This document shows, one piece after another, positions 9,053-25,912 of a stretch of DNA of 64,000 nucleotides. Under the pieces are notes generated by a model. That model had not been told where the DNA came from and searched no databases. It saw only the letters and a list, made by a program, of their open reading frames with translations. The position numbers and the translations under genes are program-made. Positions within the stretch are counted from its first letter, which is position 1; each line of letters starts with the position of its first letter. Source of the DNA: Melanopsichium pennsylvanicum (lineage: Eukaryota > Basidiomycota > Ustilaginomycetes > Ustilaginales); assembly GCA_900208305.1 (NCBI GenBank), contig OAPG01000007.1:238501-302500 (forward strand). Reading direction: 5' to 3'.

Positions 9053-12000
9053 CACTAGTAGTATCGGTTTCGGATGAACTTTGAATGCTTTCACTTTCCA
9101 TTTCACCAACATTCATTCCCTCATTTTCACCACCACCACCAACATTATTGTCACCTTTGTTGAAAAAATCCCCATTCATCATCTTGAAATCACCACCACC
9201 ATTCGCAAGCACAGGAGTATTATTACCCCCACTACCCGTGTTGCTTGAGGGACTAGCAGGTTGACTCAAACTCTGCCTAAGTGTAGCAGGTTTGAGTTGG
9301 GAAAGCCTCGTAAAAGCCGTAGTGTTATTACCCACATTCACCAACCCATTCATTCGACCATTCGTCGAAACGGGTGTGAGTCCATGCAAGAATGGATTAC
9401 GACGCAAACTACTACTCGTCTTGGTTGCTGGAGCCATCGCAGAATCAGATGTAGATGGTTGTGGTGTTGTTGTAATCGCCCCAATCTTATTCGATTCTCG
9501 TCCATCTTGTTGAGATTCTGTCCAAAACTCGTCCTCCGACGACGAGCCACTGCCATCCGATGAACTACTGTCTGATTGGTCACTGTTAGAATCCTCCTCC
9601 TCCGACGATGAGCTAGAAGAATTCATCTTGTTGCCAACACTTTTCCTACGTTCAACGCGAGAAGGAGAATCACTTTTCGATGGTGTTATCGTTCTCATCC
9701 TTTTCCTGTCAACATCATCATCATCATCATCATCATCACCATCATCTTCCGAATTCTCCTCACCACCACCGTGACTCGTATCAGAACTTGTGATCGATGC
9801 ACTTCTCGACCTCGACCTCGATCTGGACCGCATTTGCGTTTGTGTATCCTCTTGTTGCTTCATCTTGCGTTTCCTCTCTTCCAACTGTAATCGTTGTTGT
9901 TGTTGTTGTTGTTGTGCTGTTGTTGAATCACCACCACTCGCACTGTGCTGAACCTGGGATTGAGTTTTGGATTGAGTGTTGGGTAGAGGTTCAACATCCA
10001 TATTATCGTTCTCATCACCACGGGGTATGGCGCACAACATGGGACTAGTGGCTAGTTCGGCTTCAGATGATTCGGAAGGTGCACGTAAACCTGGTAAATC
10101 ATGTTGCGATGATTTATCGCTTTGACTCTGCCCTTCGTTGACAATGGCAGGTGAAGAAGGGGTAAGTGCAATTCGAGGTTCCAAACCATCTGTGGGTTTA
10201 GCCGAAGATCCGTCTACGGTTGGAAGCGACTTTTTGGCGCTAATTGCTGCTGCTTTTCGCGTCGCGCGTGTCTTGACTGGCGACAAAGATGAGATCGTAG
10301 TGGCAGCAGCTTCGGTGCCGCTTGGAGGAGGAAGCTCAGGTTCGACTGACGGTAGTGCAGCAGCAACAGTCGCAGGACTGGTCGCATCTGCTTTCCCGGC
10401 AGCCGCAGCAGCGCGCTTCTGTGCTGCCGTGGGAGCTTTGGGCTTGGCAGATGTCTTTGCCCTCACACTCCCTTCCGGTTCGGTATTCTGGGTCATTTCT
10501 TGTGTCGATTTTGTCGAACCCTGGTTTGAATCTGGCACAATTTGAGAAGAATCCTCTTGTGTACTCTTCCCAATTTCACCTGCATCCGCACCTGCAACCT
10601 CACCATCCTTGCCCGCACTAAACTGCTCCCCAAGCCAATCCTGCAAAATGCGCATGGAATCCTTATCCTTTTTAGTCTTTCGAGCTTTCTTCCTAATCAT
10701 ACCTAGTAGGTCGATGATGGCTTGAGATCCGCCTTGCCATACCCTACAGTTTTCCTTTGCATGATCTGGAGTGGCTTGGCAGACAAGGCAAATATCGGTG
10801 CCGCTAGTGTTAGCTGCAGCTGCTTTTGACGCACGTGGCTTTGCAGGAGTGCGTTTTGAACCAGTAATGGTGGTAGATGCGGCGGTTGAATCTTGAGTGT
10901 TTGGTTCTGGCGCGATGACAGTATCGCTTTGCGCAGCAGGAGCTCGCCCAATGACCTTGCTCGCTTCTGACAAAGCGGTTGCTGGTGCTGGTTGAGTCGA
11001 ATTAGACTCCGCTTGCCAAACCTCGGCAGGCTCCTGAGGAGTAACGGCAGTCGTGGCAGCAGCGCCTTTCGCCTGGGCTTCGGCCTTTTTGGCCGCTTTT
11101 GTCAAACGAGGCTTCTTGGCCGGTGGCGCATCCTTCTTCGCCATATTTGCCAAAGATTGGCCTGGCTGCTCGGCGACACCACCAACAGCTGGCTGAGAAA
11201 TTTCGTCGAGCACGGATACTTGTGAAGAGTTGGCAGCCTCGCCGTCAGCAGCAGCTTTGGGATCTTCGGTAGCCTTGGTGGCCTTTGTGTCTCTAGGCGT
11301 CTTTGAGGGCGTAGAAACTGGCTCTGACGTCTCTGTATCTGCTTGCGAAGAGGGTCCTGGAGCTGCAGCGGAAGCTTGTGTTGCTTTCGGGATGGGTGCA
11401 GAGTCCTCAACACCAGCAGTGGCAGCGGCAATGGCGTTAGCAGCCGCAGCAGCTTTGGCCTCGGCAGCTTTACTCGCCTTCGTCGCTCTTGGCCTCTTTG
11501 CCGGCGAAGCACTCTCTCCAGTCGCCTGAGAGGGTGCTTCTGCGGCCGCATCAATGTTCTGAATAGCAGGAGGAGTTTCGACGTTGACAGCAGCAGCAGC
11601 AGCAGCTTTGGCCTCGGCAGCTTTACTCGCTTTCGTCGCACGGGTCTTTTTCACTGGCGTGGCCGTCTTAGGAGGTTCTTGCGAGGATCCGTCAAGCTCA
11701 ATGGGCTCAGCAGCGGCCTTGCTCGCCTTTGTAATTCTACCTCTCTTGGCTGGTGGCGCAGCTGCAGATGGTGATTTTGTTGACTCTGCTGACACTTCTG
11801 CTGTGGCATCTGCGCTGGGCATGGAGGCTTGGACAGTATTTTTCGGACGACGCCCTCTTGGCTTGCTTGTAGATGAAGTATTCACTGAATCCGAGACTTG
11901 AGCCGGGCTAGTTTCGGGTTGCGAAGCCGCAGCTGGCTCAACGGTGGTTTGAAAGCTGATGGGAGCTTCGATCTCAGCTGCTGTTGTGGAAGTGGAGGGT

Positions 12001-13337
12001 GCCTCAGTAGTGTTAATAGTACTAGTTGTACCAGTGTCCTGCTGGAACGACGAAGTTGCACGAGTGGGCGGCACGACTTTTTTCGGTCTGCTCGATCTGC
12101 GTTTTGGCGTTTCCACCGGATCCTGCTCGGTACCGTTCATGGCGGCCGTGGCTTGAGAAGAAGGCGCGGCGACGCTGTCTTGCGTAGCAGCAGGCCCAGT
12201 ATCAGCTGACGCTGTTTCAGTGGGCGCTTGTGTCATGGCCACGTCATCCGCAATGGTTGTGGTTGTAGATATGGGGAGCGACTTTTTTGGCGGTTTGCCT
12301 CTGGGTTTCTTGGTCACAGGTGCGACTGGCGATGCAGCAGATTCTGTCGCAGGTGCTGAGCTGGTGGATGGAGGAGGTGAGATTGAGGCATGTTTACGTT
12401 TGGCAGAAACCTTGTTGATGGCTGGAAGAGCTGCGGTGGAGTTGTTGGCGAGATCGGGAAGAAGACGGGCGACTAGCGAGGCTGGACTCTCTCGATCCTC
12501 CCATCGTATTGCAGCGGATGTGGGGGTTGCTTGGGTAGCTGAAACAACTTCGGTAGAAAGTTTTGGCTGTGCTGGAGTGATTGTGAGGTATTCTCTTCCG
12601 TTGACAGTTGGTGCTAAGCTAGAATTATCAGAATGCGCTTGTGCTGCAGAAACTTGTTGGTTGGTCGCTGATGCAAGAATTTTGGATGTGATATGAGCCA
12701 TATCCTGCTGATACTGCGGTGTACTTGCGTTTGCTTCTTTTGTACCATTCATGTGCGCTAGGGGAATTGCACCGGTGGCTGGTACTGAGCCATCAGGAGC
12801 AGAAGTGGTGCGAACATCGACCCTGAGCTTCTGACTCACCGCCGCATGGGTCACCAAAGCCCTGAGATCTGCATCATCGTCCAAATCGCAGACGACTCCA
12901 TCTGGATTGACGTAGCTCATCTTCACGTCTTGATCCGTGGGGACCTTGAACTTGCTCCTAGCGATTCTCTTGAGAAGAGTGAGATTTTGAGGGAAGGATT
13001 CATCGTGAACCCTCTCAAAACCGCGCTGGGAAGGACCACTGAAGAGAATCACACTGGGTGAAGACGGAGTGAGGTTTAGGACAGAGTGGGGATGAGGTGA
13101 GGTTTGAGAAGTTGAGCGGAAGGAAAAGGGGGAAGAATTGTGCGCATTGTGGCTGATGTTGAAGCGGTTGACGGGGGTGGAAGGGGAGAAAGTGTCAGAA
13201 GTGGTTGTTTGGGTCAAGTCGGAAAGTAGAGATGTGCGTCCAGCACCAGCGCGGCTTCGACGATTTCTACGTTTCTTGGCTGATTGACTGAGCGAGTCAG
13301 CTTGAGATGAGGACATGGGCTGGCTAGAAGGATGCAT
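8817..13337 (-). CDS. Large low-complexity nuclear-type protein with PB1-like region, AT-hook-like repeats and a zinc knuckle
   Basis: 1506 codons in one exon from ATG 13337 (MHPSSQPMSSSQADS). I do not recognise the gene. Visible parts, in order: a basic N-terminus (KKRRNRRSRAGAG); a small folded region at about residues 90-180, whose YVNPDGVVCDLDDDADLRAL resembles the acidic end of a PB1 domain; at least six Lys/Ala repeats of the form KKTRATKASKAAEAKAAA and AT-hook-like KPRGRRPK or KPRGKPPK; one CX2CX5HX4C knuckle near residue 846 (CLVCQATPDHAKENC); polyglutamine; RS dipeptides; an Asp run; and long Ser runs near the C-terminus, ending in a basic stretch. The composition suggests a nuclear, chromatin- or nucleolus-associated protein (inference). 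Confidence 0.75.
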
Positions 13338-14056
13338 TTTGAGAGTCAAGAATCGAGATTACTTGGTGCTGATGTCGAAGAAAGTACTAACGATGTTGCT
13401 GGGTAAATGTGATTAAGGGAGCCCCAAAGATTAAGACACCTTTGTGAGTGTCGAAGAACCAAGAGAGTGATCGGCTTTGGTGAGAGAGTTAAGTTCGATA
13501 GTCCGTATGCATTTTTAATCAAGGTGCTTCGCAATGAGAGGCTAAGATGCTGACAAGATGATCGAGAGCAAGACGATGAACAAAGTAAAGAAACAAAGAA
13601 TGAAAACCTCAATTTTTTTTTCATATTTTTCCTTTTTTTTTTCTTCTCTTTTTATGGTTGAGCCCCATTGGCCATACTGTATTACAGTGATTTACATCAA
13701 ATTTACAGTAATGTAATTTACTGTACAGCAAAGGTACTATATGAACAGTATTGGATTATTCCTACCCATTCCATGACATCCGCACTGCAGTGTGCGGCGC
13801 AAAACGTAGACGGTCATGACCGGATTCAAGAAAGATGAAGCTGCTCTGACTCGGACAATTTTGACGGAACATACGGGACAATCAACGCAGGCTGTCATGC
13901 TACAGGACGATGCAATGACCTTGTGAATGAAATTGACGACCTAGAGACAATAGTAATGATACATGACAACCCACTTGACTACTACTGATGGTAAAACAAC
14001 CAAGAAAGAATCCCAAAGATAAAAATAAAAATAAATGAATAAAAAAGTGAATGTGC
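13338..14056. other. 5' leader of the large protein and intergenic region
   Basis: No gene accepted. It contains A/T tracts (13611-13650) and imperfect palindromic segments rich in ttacagtaa-type sequence (13679-13735). It then covers the region between the promoter of the gene ending at 8817 and the stop of the next minus-strand gene. Confidence 0.45.
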
Positions 14057-15043
14057 TCAGCATAATATGCCATCCCTACTACCAGTACCACGCCTGCGTT
14101 CCGTGAGCAGCGATCGCACAACCGGAGGCGGAGTGCAACCAGCAGCGTGCTTCGATGCGCTGTGAGATGTGGCTGCAGCCGGTGCTGGACGTTTGATGGC
14201 CGCACGCTCATCCTGATCCATCATCTCGGCACTGCTACGTTTCGACCCCCTAGACCTATCATCTTTCACGTCATTTAACTCGTCCTTCCGAGCAACATTG
14301 CTCTCGAGATGACCACCAATGTTTCGCTGGCTCACAGAATCGGAAAGCGGGCGTTGCTGCTGCTCAAGCTGATGCTGTTGGTGGTCTGCTTCCCAACGAT
14401 TTCCATTGCGGTTGGACATGGGTGCAGGAGGTGGTGCTGAAGGTGTACGAAATCCTCGAGACCGTGTAGGATCGTACGAGTAGGGTGAGCGCAGAATGGC
14501 TGGATCTGGGTGAATCGCATCATTGCCAAGCTTGAGAAGACTGGCGACAATGTAGGCTCGGTCCAGCGTCTCTCTACGGTAAAGATCCACGCCAAACCCA
14601 CCGCCGAGGTGCAATCGCACGCTGTAAAAGTCGTACATCCCATTGCGCTGCCTTAGACGCATGTTTTCCTGAGCAAAGATGGTCCCAGCAGCAGGTATCA
14701 TCAGCCGAGCGGCAGGCGTACTCATCACCACCTCGGCAGCGGCTGGAACCGCTTGTGGAACCACGCGGACAGGGTCGATAAGCGACGTCCAAATGCCCTG
14801 CAGTCGGCTCGTCTCGGATGGATGCACAAGCTCGAATAGAGATCGCTCGTTCAGTTCGCTCGGCTGGTATCCAAGCAGCGCCGTGCATTCCTCAGAGATG
14901 CGAGCGCATTGCAGGTTGGTGGAGCAGATCATAGTGACAACAGCTGACACTTTGCTGCCATCCGACGTCTCAGATGCCGAGGCTGCCATGTTGTGCACAC
15001 TCGTGGAAGCATGGTGACCTTGAGAGTGATACTGCTGCTCTTC

Positions 15044-15089
<46 letters not shown>

Positions 15090-16399
15090 AACTGCGGTGG
15101 GTACTGCTGCTGGTATTGTTGTTCGTATGAAAGCGAGTGTGAGTGAGGTCGCCCTGCCATCTGTTGCGAGGTAGCTAAAGTGGGTTTGCCGAACGACTCT
15201 TGTGCATACGATGACCCATTCTGCTGATGATGCGGCCACGACGAAGCCGAGTGACCAGCTGCATGACTGCCATTCGCAATCATCGGATGATGAAGATGGT
15301 CGGGACGAGAGAAAGGATAACTTGAGGCAGACACCGAGTTCGATGCGCTGCGTGGATGCGATCCAGGACCATGAGTGCGCCCAGAGACGTGCATGATGGT
15401 GCTAGACGAGAATAGCGGCGGTGATAGCAGCTCGTTGGTGCGCGTGGGCGATCGGAAGTATCCCGTATCCGAGCTGGGAGACTGACGCACATACGAGACC
15501 GAAGCGGGTGAACCAGAAACGTCGCTCGTTGCGTCGAGTGATTGAATGGTGACAATGCCCGACTGCGAAGTAGGACGGTCCTTGAGGCGAGGTCGACCAC
15601 GCTTCTTGTGCTGCACATCGATGCATGTGTCACTTTTGCCCAGGTTGACGCAACGACGGCATGGCCTGCCCACATCGCACGCGAGATGAGCACGTTTGCA
15701 GTTGAGACACGCTGAGGGCACGTGTGCTTTAGTGGATTTGCGTCCTGCTTGGGATGGTTCGTCAAGATTGGGAGAGACAATTCCGGCGGAAGAGGATGTG
15801 GGTGGTTCAGGCCTCGAGGAAGCATGTAGGTCTCCAAATTGACCAGAGAGGGATGGAAGTAATGAATCCTGAGCGGGTGGATTCAATTCTGATGCGTGCG
15901 CTTCTCTTGATAATTTGAACGAAGAAGAAAGAGCACGATTTCTGCCATCGCGACCCTGCCAGGAGTTGGAAGAGGGCAGACTAGCGGAAAAGGAGGGTAG
16001 TTGGAACGGGCTGTTGCTCGAGCCAGAGCTAGAAAGAGGTGGAAGCACGCGAGAGAATGAAGAGGCTGCACTTTCCGATGGGCGGTGATCGAGAGGCGGT
16101 GATCGATGTTGGTCCTTCCATAATGGGGGTGGGGGTTGGTTTCGATTGCGCTCGAAGAATGTGCTGCTGGATGCGTAAGATGCTGTGATAGGATGGTGGT
16201 AAGAATGGAGTCGCGTTGGTCGGGGTGGTGGCAGAGAGCCGGAAGCTGATGACGAGGATGGGAGCGTAGGCGGTGAGAGTGGTTGATGTCGCGAGCTGGA
16301 GGGAGCATAGCCATCTGAGCAGCGTGACAAGGAAGGGCTCAAGGGGGGCAGCTTAGCCTCGTGCGAGTCACGGCGGTTTTCCGGGTGGGTCATGGTCAT
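14057..16399 (-). CDS. Zn(II)2Cys6 transcription factor with PAS-like domain
   Basis: 780 codons from ATG 16399 (MTMTHPENRRDSHEAK); the frame extends further upstream but without an ATG. The N-terminal 220 residues are rich in Ser and Pro. A binuclear zinc cluster follows at about 231-260 with spacing CX2CX6CX5CX2CX8C (CLNCKRAHLACDVGRPC), then KKRGRPRLKDR, a basic linker. A polyglutamine stretch lies near residues 435-455. A PAS-like region (about 475-620) contains CARISEECTALLGYQPSELNERS by eye and YDFYSVRLHLGGGFGVDLYRR. This layout resembles the ERT1/AcuK group of carbon-source regulators, but the linker and spacing differ, so the target genes are unknown. It is a nuclear DNA-binding protein. 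Confidence 0.85.
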
Positions 16400-17330
16400 G
16401 GAAGGCAAAGATGTGAAGAGAGAGGAAATGCGCTTGACCGAGGTTGAGCGTTGATATTTTACAGAAGTTGCGAGTCGAGGCGTTGTCAGAGTGCTGATGA
16501 TGTGATTAAACAGCGTCAACGAGAAGTGGTCAACGAGGATGATTGCGGGGAATTGCGGTGCAGGAAGTGGGCCAAAGTAACGCTTGTGTTCGAACAGGCT
16601 GAATGCAATATCGTAATTTGTGGTTGGTGAATGCCGATGTAGATGCGACCAGAGTGCGTAAGTAGGTGGATGGATGCGAAGGGTAGCGTCAACGTCGAAG
16701 AAGAGCTGGAAAGTTTGCGACGACGGGCTCTATCTGTGTGAGCATTGACAGCTTTAATACAGCCAGATCGGGAAGCTAAAGAATGATGACTTGGTACGGA
16801 AGATGAAGAGAAGCTAGTATCGTCGCGAGACCGAAGCGATAGTGGATCAAGGGCGAGAAATAGGATTGGTAGGGGCAAGAGGAAAGAGATAGTAAAAATT
16901 TTGAGGGAGAAGAGGTAGAAATGCGATGAGAGGAAGGGGAAACAGCGATGAAAAAGGAGGCGGAGGCGAAGGCGTGGGGAAAGAGAGCAAGGGTCAAGGC
17001 AGAGGCAGAGGCAGAGGCATAGACATAGGCATAGGCAGAGGCAGAGGCGGAAGCACAGACTGAGAGACGAAAAAGGCGGAGATGTTTGTTCCTGAACTCG
17101 CCACGAGACAGAGGGTGGAGAGTTGGTGATGCAGACGTTTCAATGAAGGCACAAGGCACAAGGCAGGAAGGGCAAACGAACATGGGGGAAACGGTCTGGG
17201 CCGTAGCATTTAGAGCTGCTCAGGGGAAAAAGCGGAGGACGATTACAAAGCACAAAGTCGAAACCAAAGAGAAAAAGAAGAGAGAGAGCAGCAGCAGCAG
17301 CAGCAGAAAATATAATAAATTCATGTGAAT
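16400..17330. other. 5' leader and promoter of the Zn2Cys6 gene with hexanucleotide repeats
   Basis: Purine-rich on the plus strand and CT-rich on the minus strand, as expected of the leader of the minus-strand gene. Around 16995-17050 the sequence is a loose aggcag/aggcat hexanucleotide array. Open frames here are low-complexity and lack supporting motifs. Confidence 0.45.
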
Positions 17331-19000
17331 GTGATCTTATACAGCAGTAAGAGAAGAGAGACGATAGCCAAATACAAAGTTTCAACAGCAGGGCTGAGAA
17401 GGAGGAACAGGAGGAGAAGGAGGAGAAGGGGGAGCTGCCAAAGTGACCAAATTTTCATGCAGAAAAGCTCTTGTCGTTGCTCAAATACTGGGGGATTGTT
17501 CGGACGAAGCGGGGCAAAGTGGGGAGAGGCAGAGCAACATTCAAAGCAGAGGAAAGACAAGGTGGCTTATTATTAATAAATTGGTATTGCGTATTCGCAC
17601 AGCATCCCACAGCATCCCACAGCATCCCACAGCATCCTGCAGTCAGACAGCCAAACAGAATAAAGGAGACGAGCCAACATTGTTATTAGGCAGAAAATTG
17701 AATTCAGTCGAGTCCACGTCGTAACCTCACTACCGACAAATACTATTATCCTTTCAAACTCAAATTCAGAACAAGTTCAAACAAAAACGCGGTACCAGAG
17801 TGTCTGCATATTACAAATTTGAAAGTGCGGGTCTACAACCAAAGCGACCGAAGCAGATTGCAGAGTCAGCACAACCAACAAAACCATAAACTATACAGTG
17901 CAGGCAGAACAAGATGGTTCAACAACTTTTTTTTTTCACAACTTGGAGCAGCTCAGACAAAAGACACATTCAACCAATCATCTGCCAAGCAAAAGGAGGA
18001 GCATGATAATCTGTTGAGCAGAGAGCACACCTTTCACCTACAATAGCAACCTACAATAGCAGAAAACCTTTTCAAGTCAGCGCCATTCATATGTGTCAGC
18101 AACTAGTGTGCCAAACCCAGGTACCAGTTTGAACTTCCAATGAGACCAATCAAACTATTGTAACTCAGTATGGAAACCAATAAGCCATGCAGCTCTATGC
18201 AATTTTGTCTGAGGTCTGGTAGAACAGTACCAAGCTGACTAGTTGCTGTGAAGGTGCTGACAATTGTCAGTGGTGATGAAGTCCTTCAGGCAAGGAGAAC
18301 ACAGACACAGGGTTGCTGTAATACCATCAAGAACTGAATACTGAGATATTGAACAACTAGTAATCTAAAGGCTGCATAGCATGAGCAGAGAGCAGTTCAG
18401 ACCACAATTCAGAAGAAAAGCACATACAGTTTATTCTTTCTGTTGTCCTGCTGAGCACATGCGTTTTTTGAGATTGCAGAGATGTACAGACTTAGAGAGC
18501 AGCCAACAAATGCCAAGCAAAGATGCAATTGCAGCAGAAGGAAAATCCTATCATGTCCCAAGCTAGTGGTAAACTGTGATTTACTGTGAACACCCTGGCT
18601 CCAAAAAGGGCGCCAGGAGGACTTGAACTGACTCAACACAAAACAGTATTAGTTTCAAAGGGTGCTGTTGTAGTAGCCTGTGTAGATGTGATGTTGGTGC
18701 TAATTTTAGCTTTGCTATGTGTCTGTCTGACTGTCAAACTTAGGAGGGTCTGCCTGAACTGTCACTTTTGATTTTTTTTGGATTCTTTTCTGAAAAGCGG
18801 TTCGTTGAAAAAAGCCCCACCCAACTCTCTGACTACTGCCCACCCGTGCCAAATTTGGCAATTCTTTGACTCTTTTGACGTTGGTGAGTTTGGGCATAGA
18901 AGGGTCTCTAAGGCAAAGAAAGAGAGGGAGAGAGCGCTAGAGCCGCAACTCTTTGCCAGATTCCAATGAATATTAAATTTTGATTTTCATTCGGTTGACG
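17331..19000. other. Gene-free region
   Basis: No coding region seen. It has the texture of old repeat DNA: many diverged CA/AG-rich words, a palindrome tgacaattgtca near 18260, and a 10-bp tandem array at 17601. It may contain decayed mobile elements, but I cannot delimit one. Confidence 0.4.
17601..17637. repeat. 10-bp tandem repeat, about four copies
   Basis: Unit agcatcccac repeated in direct order, the last copy diverging at its end. Confidence 0.85.
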
Positions 19001-20567
19001 CGTGTTAGAAGATTACAACACAATTCAACACAATACAGCACAGTAATTTACATTAAGCTCTCCAACTCACGGTCCAGGTCCAAGAGCTACTGCCGCTGTT
19101 GCCGCTGTTGCCGCTGTTAAAGCTGTTACTGCTGTTACTGCTGTTGCTGTTACCGCTAATTTAGCGCTGCTTTGCTCGCAATCAAGCAGTCGACAAACAT
19201 AGTGCGGTGCATTTCTCTTTCTCTTTCTTTCTCTCTCTCTCTCTTCCTCCTCCTTTCCCCTTTTCAACAGAGCCCTCTAGCTTGCAACTAGATCTTCTGT
19301 CACCTCTCTGATCACCATCTCACCTCTCCTTCAACCAACGCTGCCACTTCCGCTATCTTCTCGAATCCATATTGGTGCTTTCATCGGTTCTCGTCTTCTT
19401 TTTCTCAACAGACCAATCAATCGGTTTTCGCCTTGCGCCTCTTTTCCCCTTTTACGCACCCATATCAGTATCCTCGTCTTTCATATATATTAATCATCAT
19501 CATCATTATTAACAAGTTGTGGCGTCGGCTGTTGAGCATCGCCATTCACTCACACCCACCGGATACATGCCATCTTCATCTTGATCTCAAATTGCATTTG
19601 CATTTGCAATTGCATAGCCCTCCTCCGCCCCCCCACACCGCTTTCTTCTATCCTTGCTCCTCTGGCGCTCGGCCATCCTCTCTAACTTCGTAATTTCACA
19701 CTACAATAACCGCGGCAAGGTTGTGGGACAAGCAATCAACTCTTAAAGCAATTGCTTTTCAAGCCTCACCCTGCTTGCTTGCTCAGGCACACCGCACCCA
19801 CTCCCATCACACTGCACTCTTTGTCAGCCTTTTCACTTTCCACCGATTGAATCGCCGCTGCAAGAACTTCCGATTCAGCATCACACCTCCATTATCAATC
19901 TTGACAGACTCACATCGCCGACTCCTCGGTCTACGACTTCATTCTTCTTCGCACGCTGTAGCCAGTCAAGGCGGTTGCTTGCTTTCCTCTGCTTTGCAGC
20001 TCGCTTCATTTTCCGGCACCAACGGGCCCCACGCACCTTTCTCATCTCCCTCCCCTTCACCCGCTGCCAAAATTCCGAACCAGTCTGGAAAACCACATCT
20101 GGACATATCGCTCCTTCAATCGTCCCGAAAGCTCACACGCTCAGATCATCCCAATCGGCCAAATCGCCAATCCAATATCTCATCTACCGCCACCACTCTG
20201 GTGCCCAAAAGAGCCCCGTCCTTACCACTGACCGCACACCACCGCTCTGTGCGTGTAGATGGCTTGGTTTCTTCAGTTGTCCTCCTACTTTTGCCAAATT
20301 GGCACGTCACGACTCAGCCTCTCCCTCTAGATCAGCTACAACTTCCACTGGACTCATCTAGATTAGCAACCCAGATCGTGCTCTTGCTGTTGCCTCGCAG
20401 ACCTTCGACTGTTTTGCTCGGTGTCGGTGTCGCTTCATCTTTTCGTTAACCGGACGCACTCGATATACGCCCTGTCCGTCTTGACGCCAAGATTCGCACA
20501 GCTACACCCTCTTTTATCGCAGTGCTGCAACACGGCGAACTTCGGGATTGGCCACATTGCAACAACT
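19001..20567 (+). promoter_or_regulatory. Promoter region and long CT-rich leader of the CSL gene
   Basis: About 1.3 kb of strongly pyrimidine-rich plus-strand sequence precedes the CSL start. A gctgtt/gccgctgttg trinucleotide-type array sits at 19090-19150. Several short upstream frames occur. The longest (to 20449) has no ATG support and reads as low-complexity Ser/Pro/Leu. I read the region as promoter plus 5' untranslated leader. Confidence 0.5.
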
Positions 20568-25235
<4,668 letters not shown>

Positions 25236-25912
25236 TATGGCCCGAGGGGATACGATTCGGTGCTGTATAGCACTGCAAGGAGGGGGCGAGTGGGGTTTTG
25301 TTACATGATGTGAAGTGGTTGTTTATTATTATTATTATTTTTCCATGTTTCTTTGGCTCGCTCATATGTTAGGGCTTTATGGGGGGTTTTCAACCTGTTT
25401 TCACGAGAAAGAGTTTATTGCGATTCATTTGTGTCATCATTCATTGACCAGAATGAGCTTGATGCTGCGAGTGATGAGTATGTGATTGTGTCCAAGGACT
25501 GAGGATGTTGAAATGATGGGAGGTAAGGGCGTTAGTTATTGTGCAGAGTAATACAGTATGTTTTGTGCGAAGTTGACGTTTTAGTCGAGAGTCTCTCGGC
25601 CGGGCCAGAATGAGATGGTGAGAAAGGTTTCGCAGTAACTTAGCGCCTTTTTTATTTTTTATTTTTTATTTTTTATTTTTTATTTTTTATTTTTTTTAAA
25701 TTTTTTACCTTTTTGGCGGCTGAGTGGTTTGCGAGGACTGAGAATCTGAGCGCGATTCGACAAACAGAGAAGATAGATGCACGGGCCATGATTCATCACC
25801 CTACACAGATAAATCAAAACATTGTCGTGAATTTTACTGCCTACCATGATCAATATCACTGACACCTATCAGAATCTTACAAACATCATCGTTGTTGTTT
25901 CTTAATAAAGAC
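25236..25912. other. Intergenic region with A/T heptamer array
   Basis: No gene seen. It contains the 3' region of the CSL gene, a short tta array at about 25322-25340 and a (ttttttta-type)n array at 25650-25700 just upstream of the next promoter. Confidence 0.5.
25650..25700. repeat. Tandem tttttta array
   Basis: About six copies of a 7-bp unit of six T and one A, ending in longer T runs. Confidence 0.85.

Noticed and set aside
13346..13624. Open frame upstream of the large low-complexity gene
   Set aside because: Low-complexity Ser/Leu sequence in a leader; no motif and no need for it as an extra exon.
18590..18650. tRNA remnant (ggacttgaactg)
   Set aside because: Only a short resemblance to the T-arm region; no cloverleaf could be made.
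19721..20449. Open frame of 242 codons upstream of the CSL gene
   Set aside because: It lies in a CT-rich leader, its composition is that of translated pyrimidine repeats, and no domain is visible.
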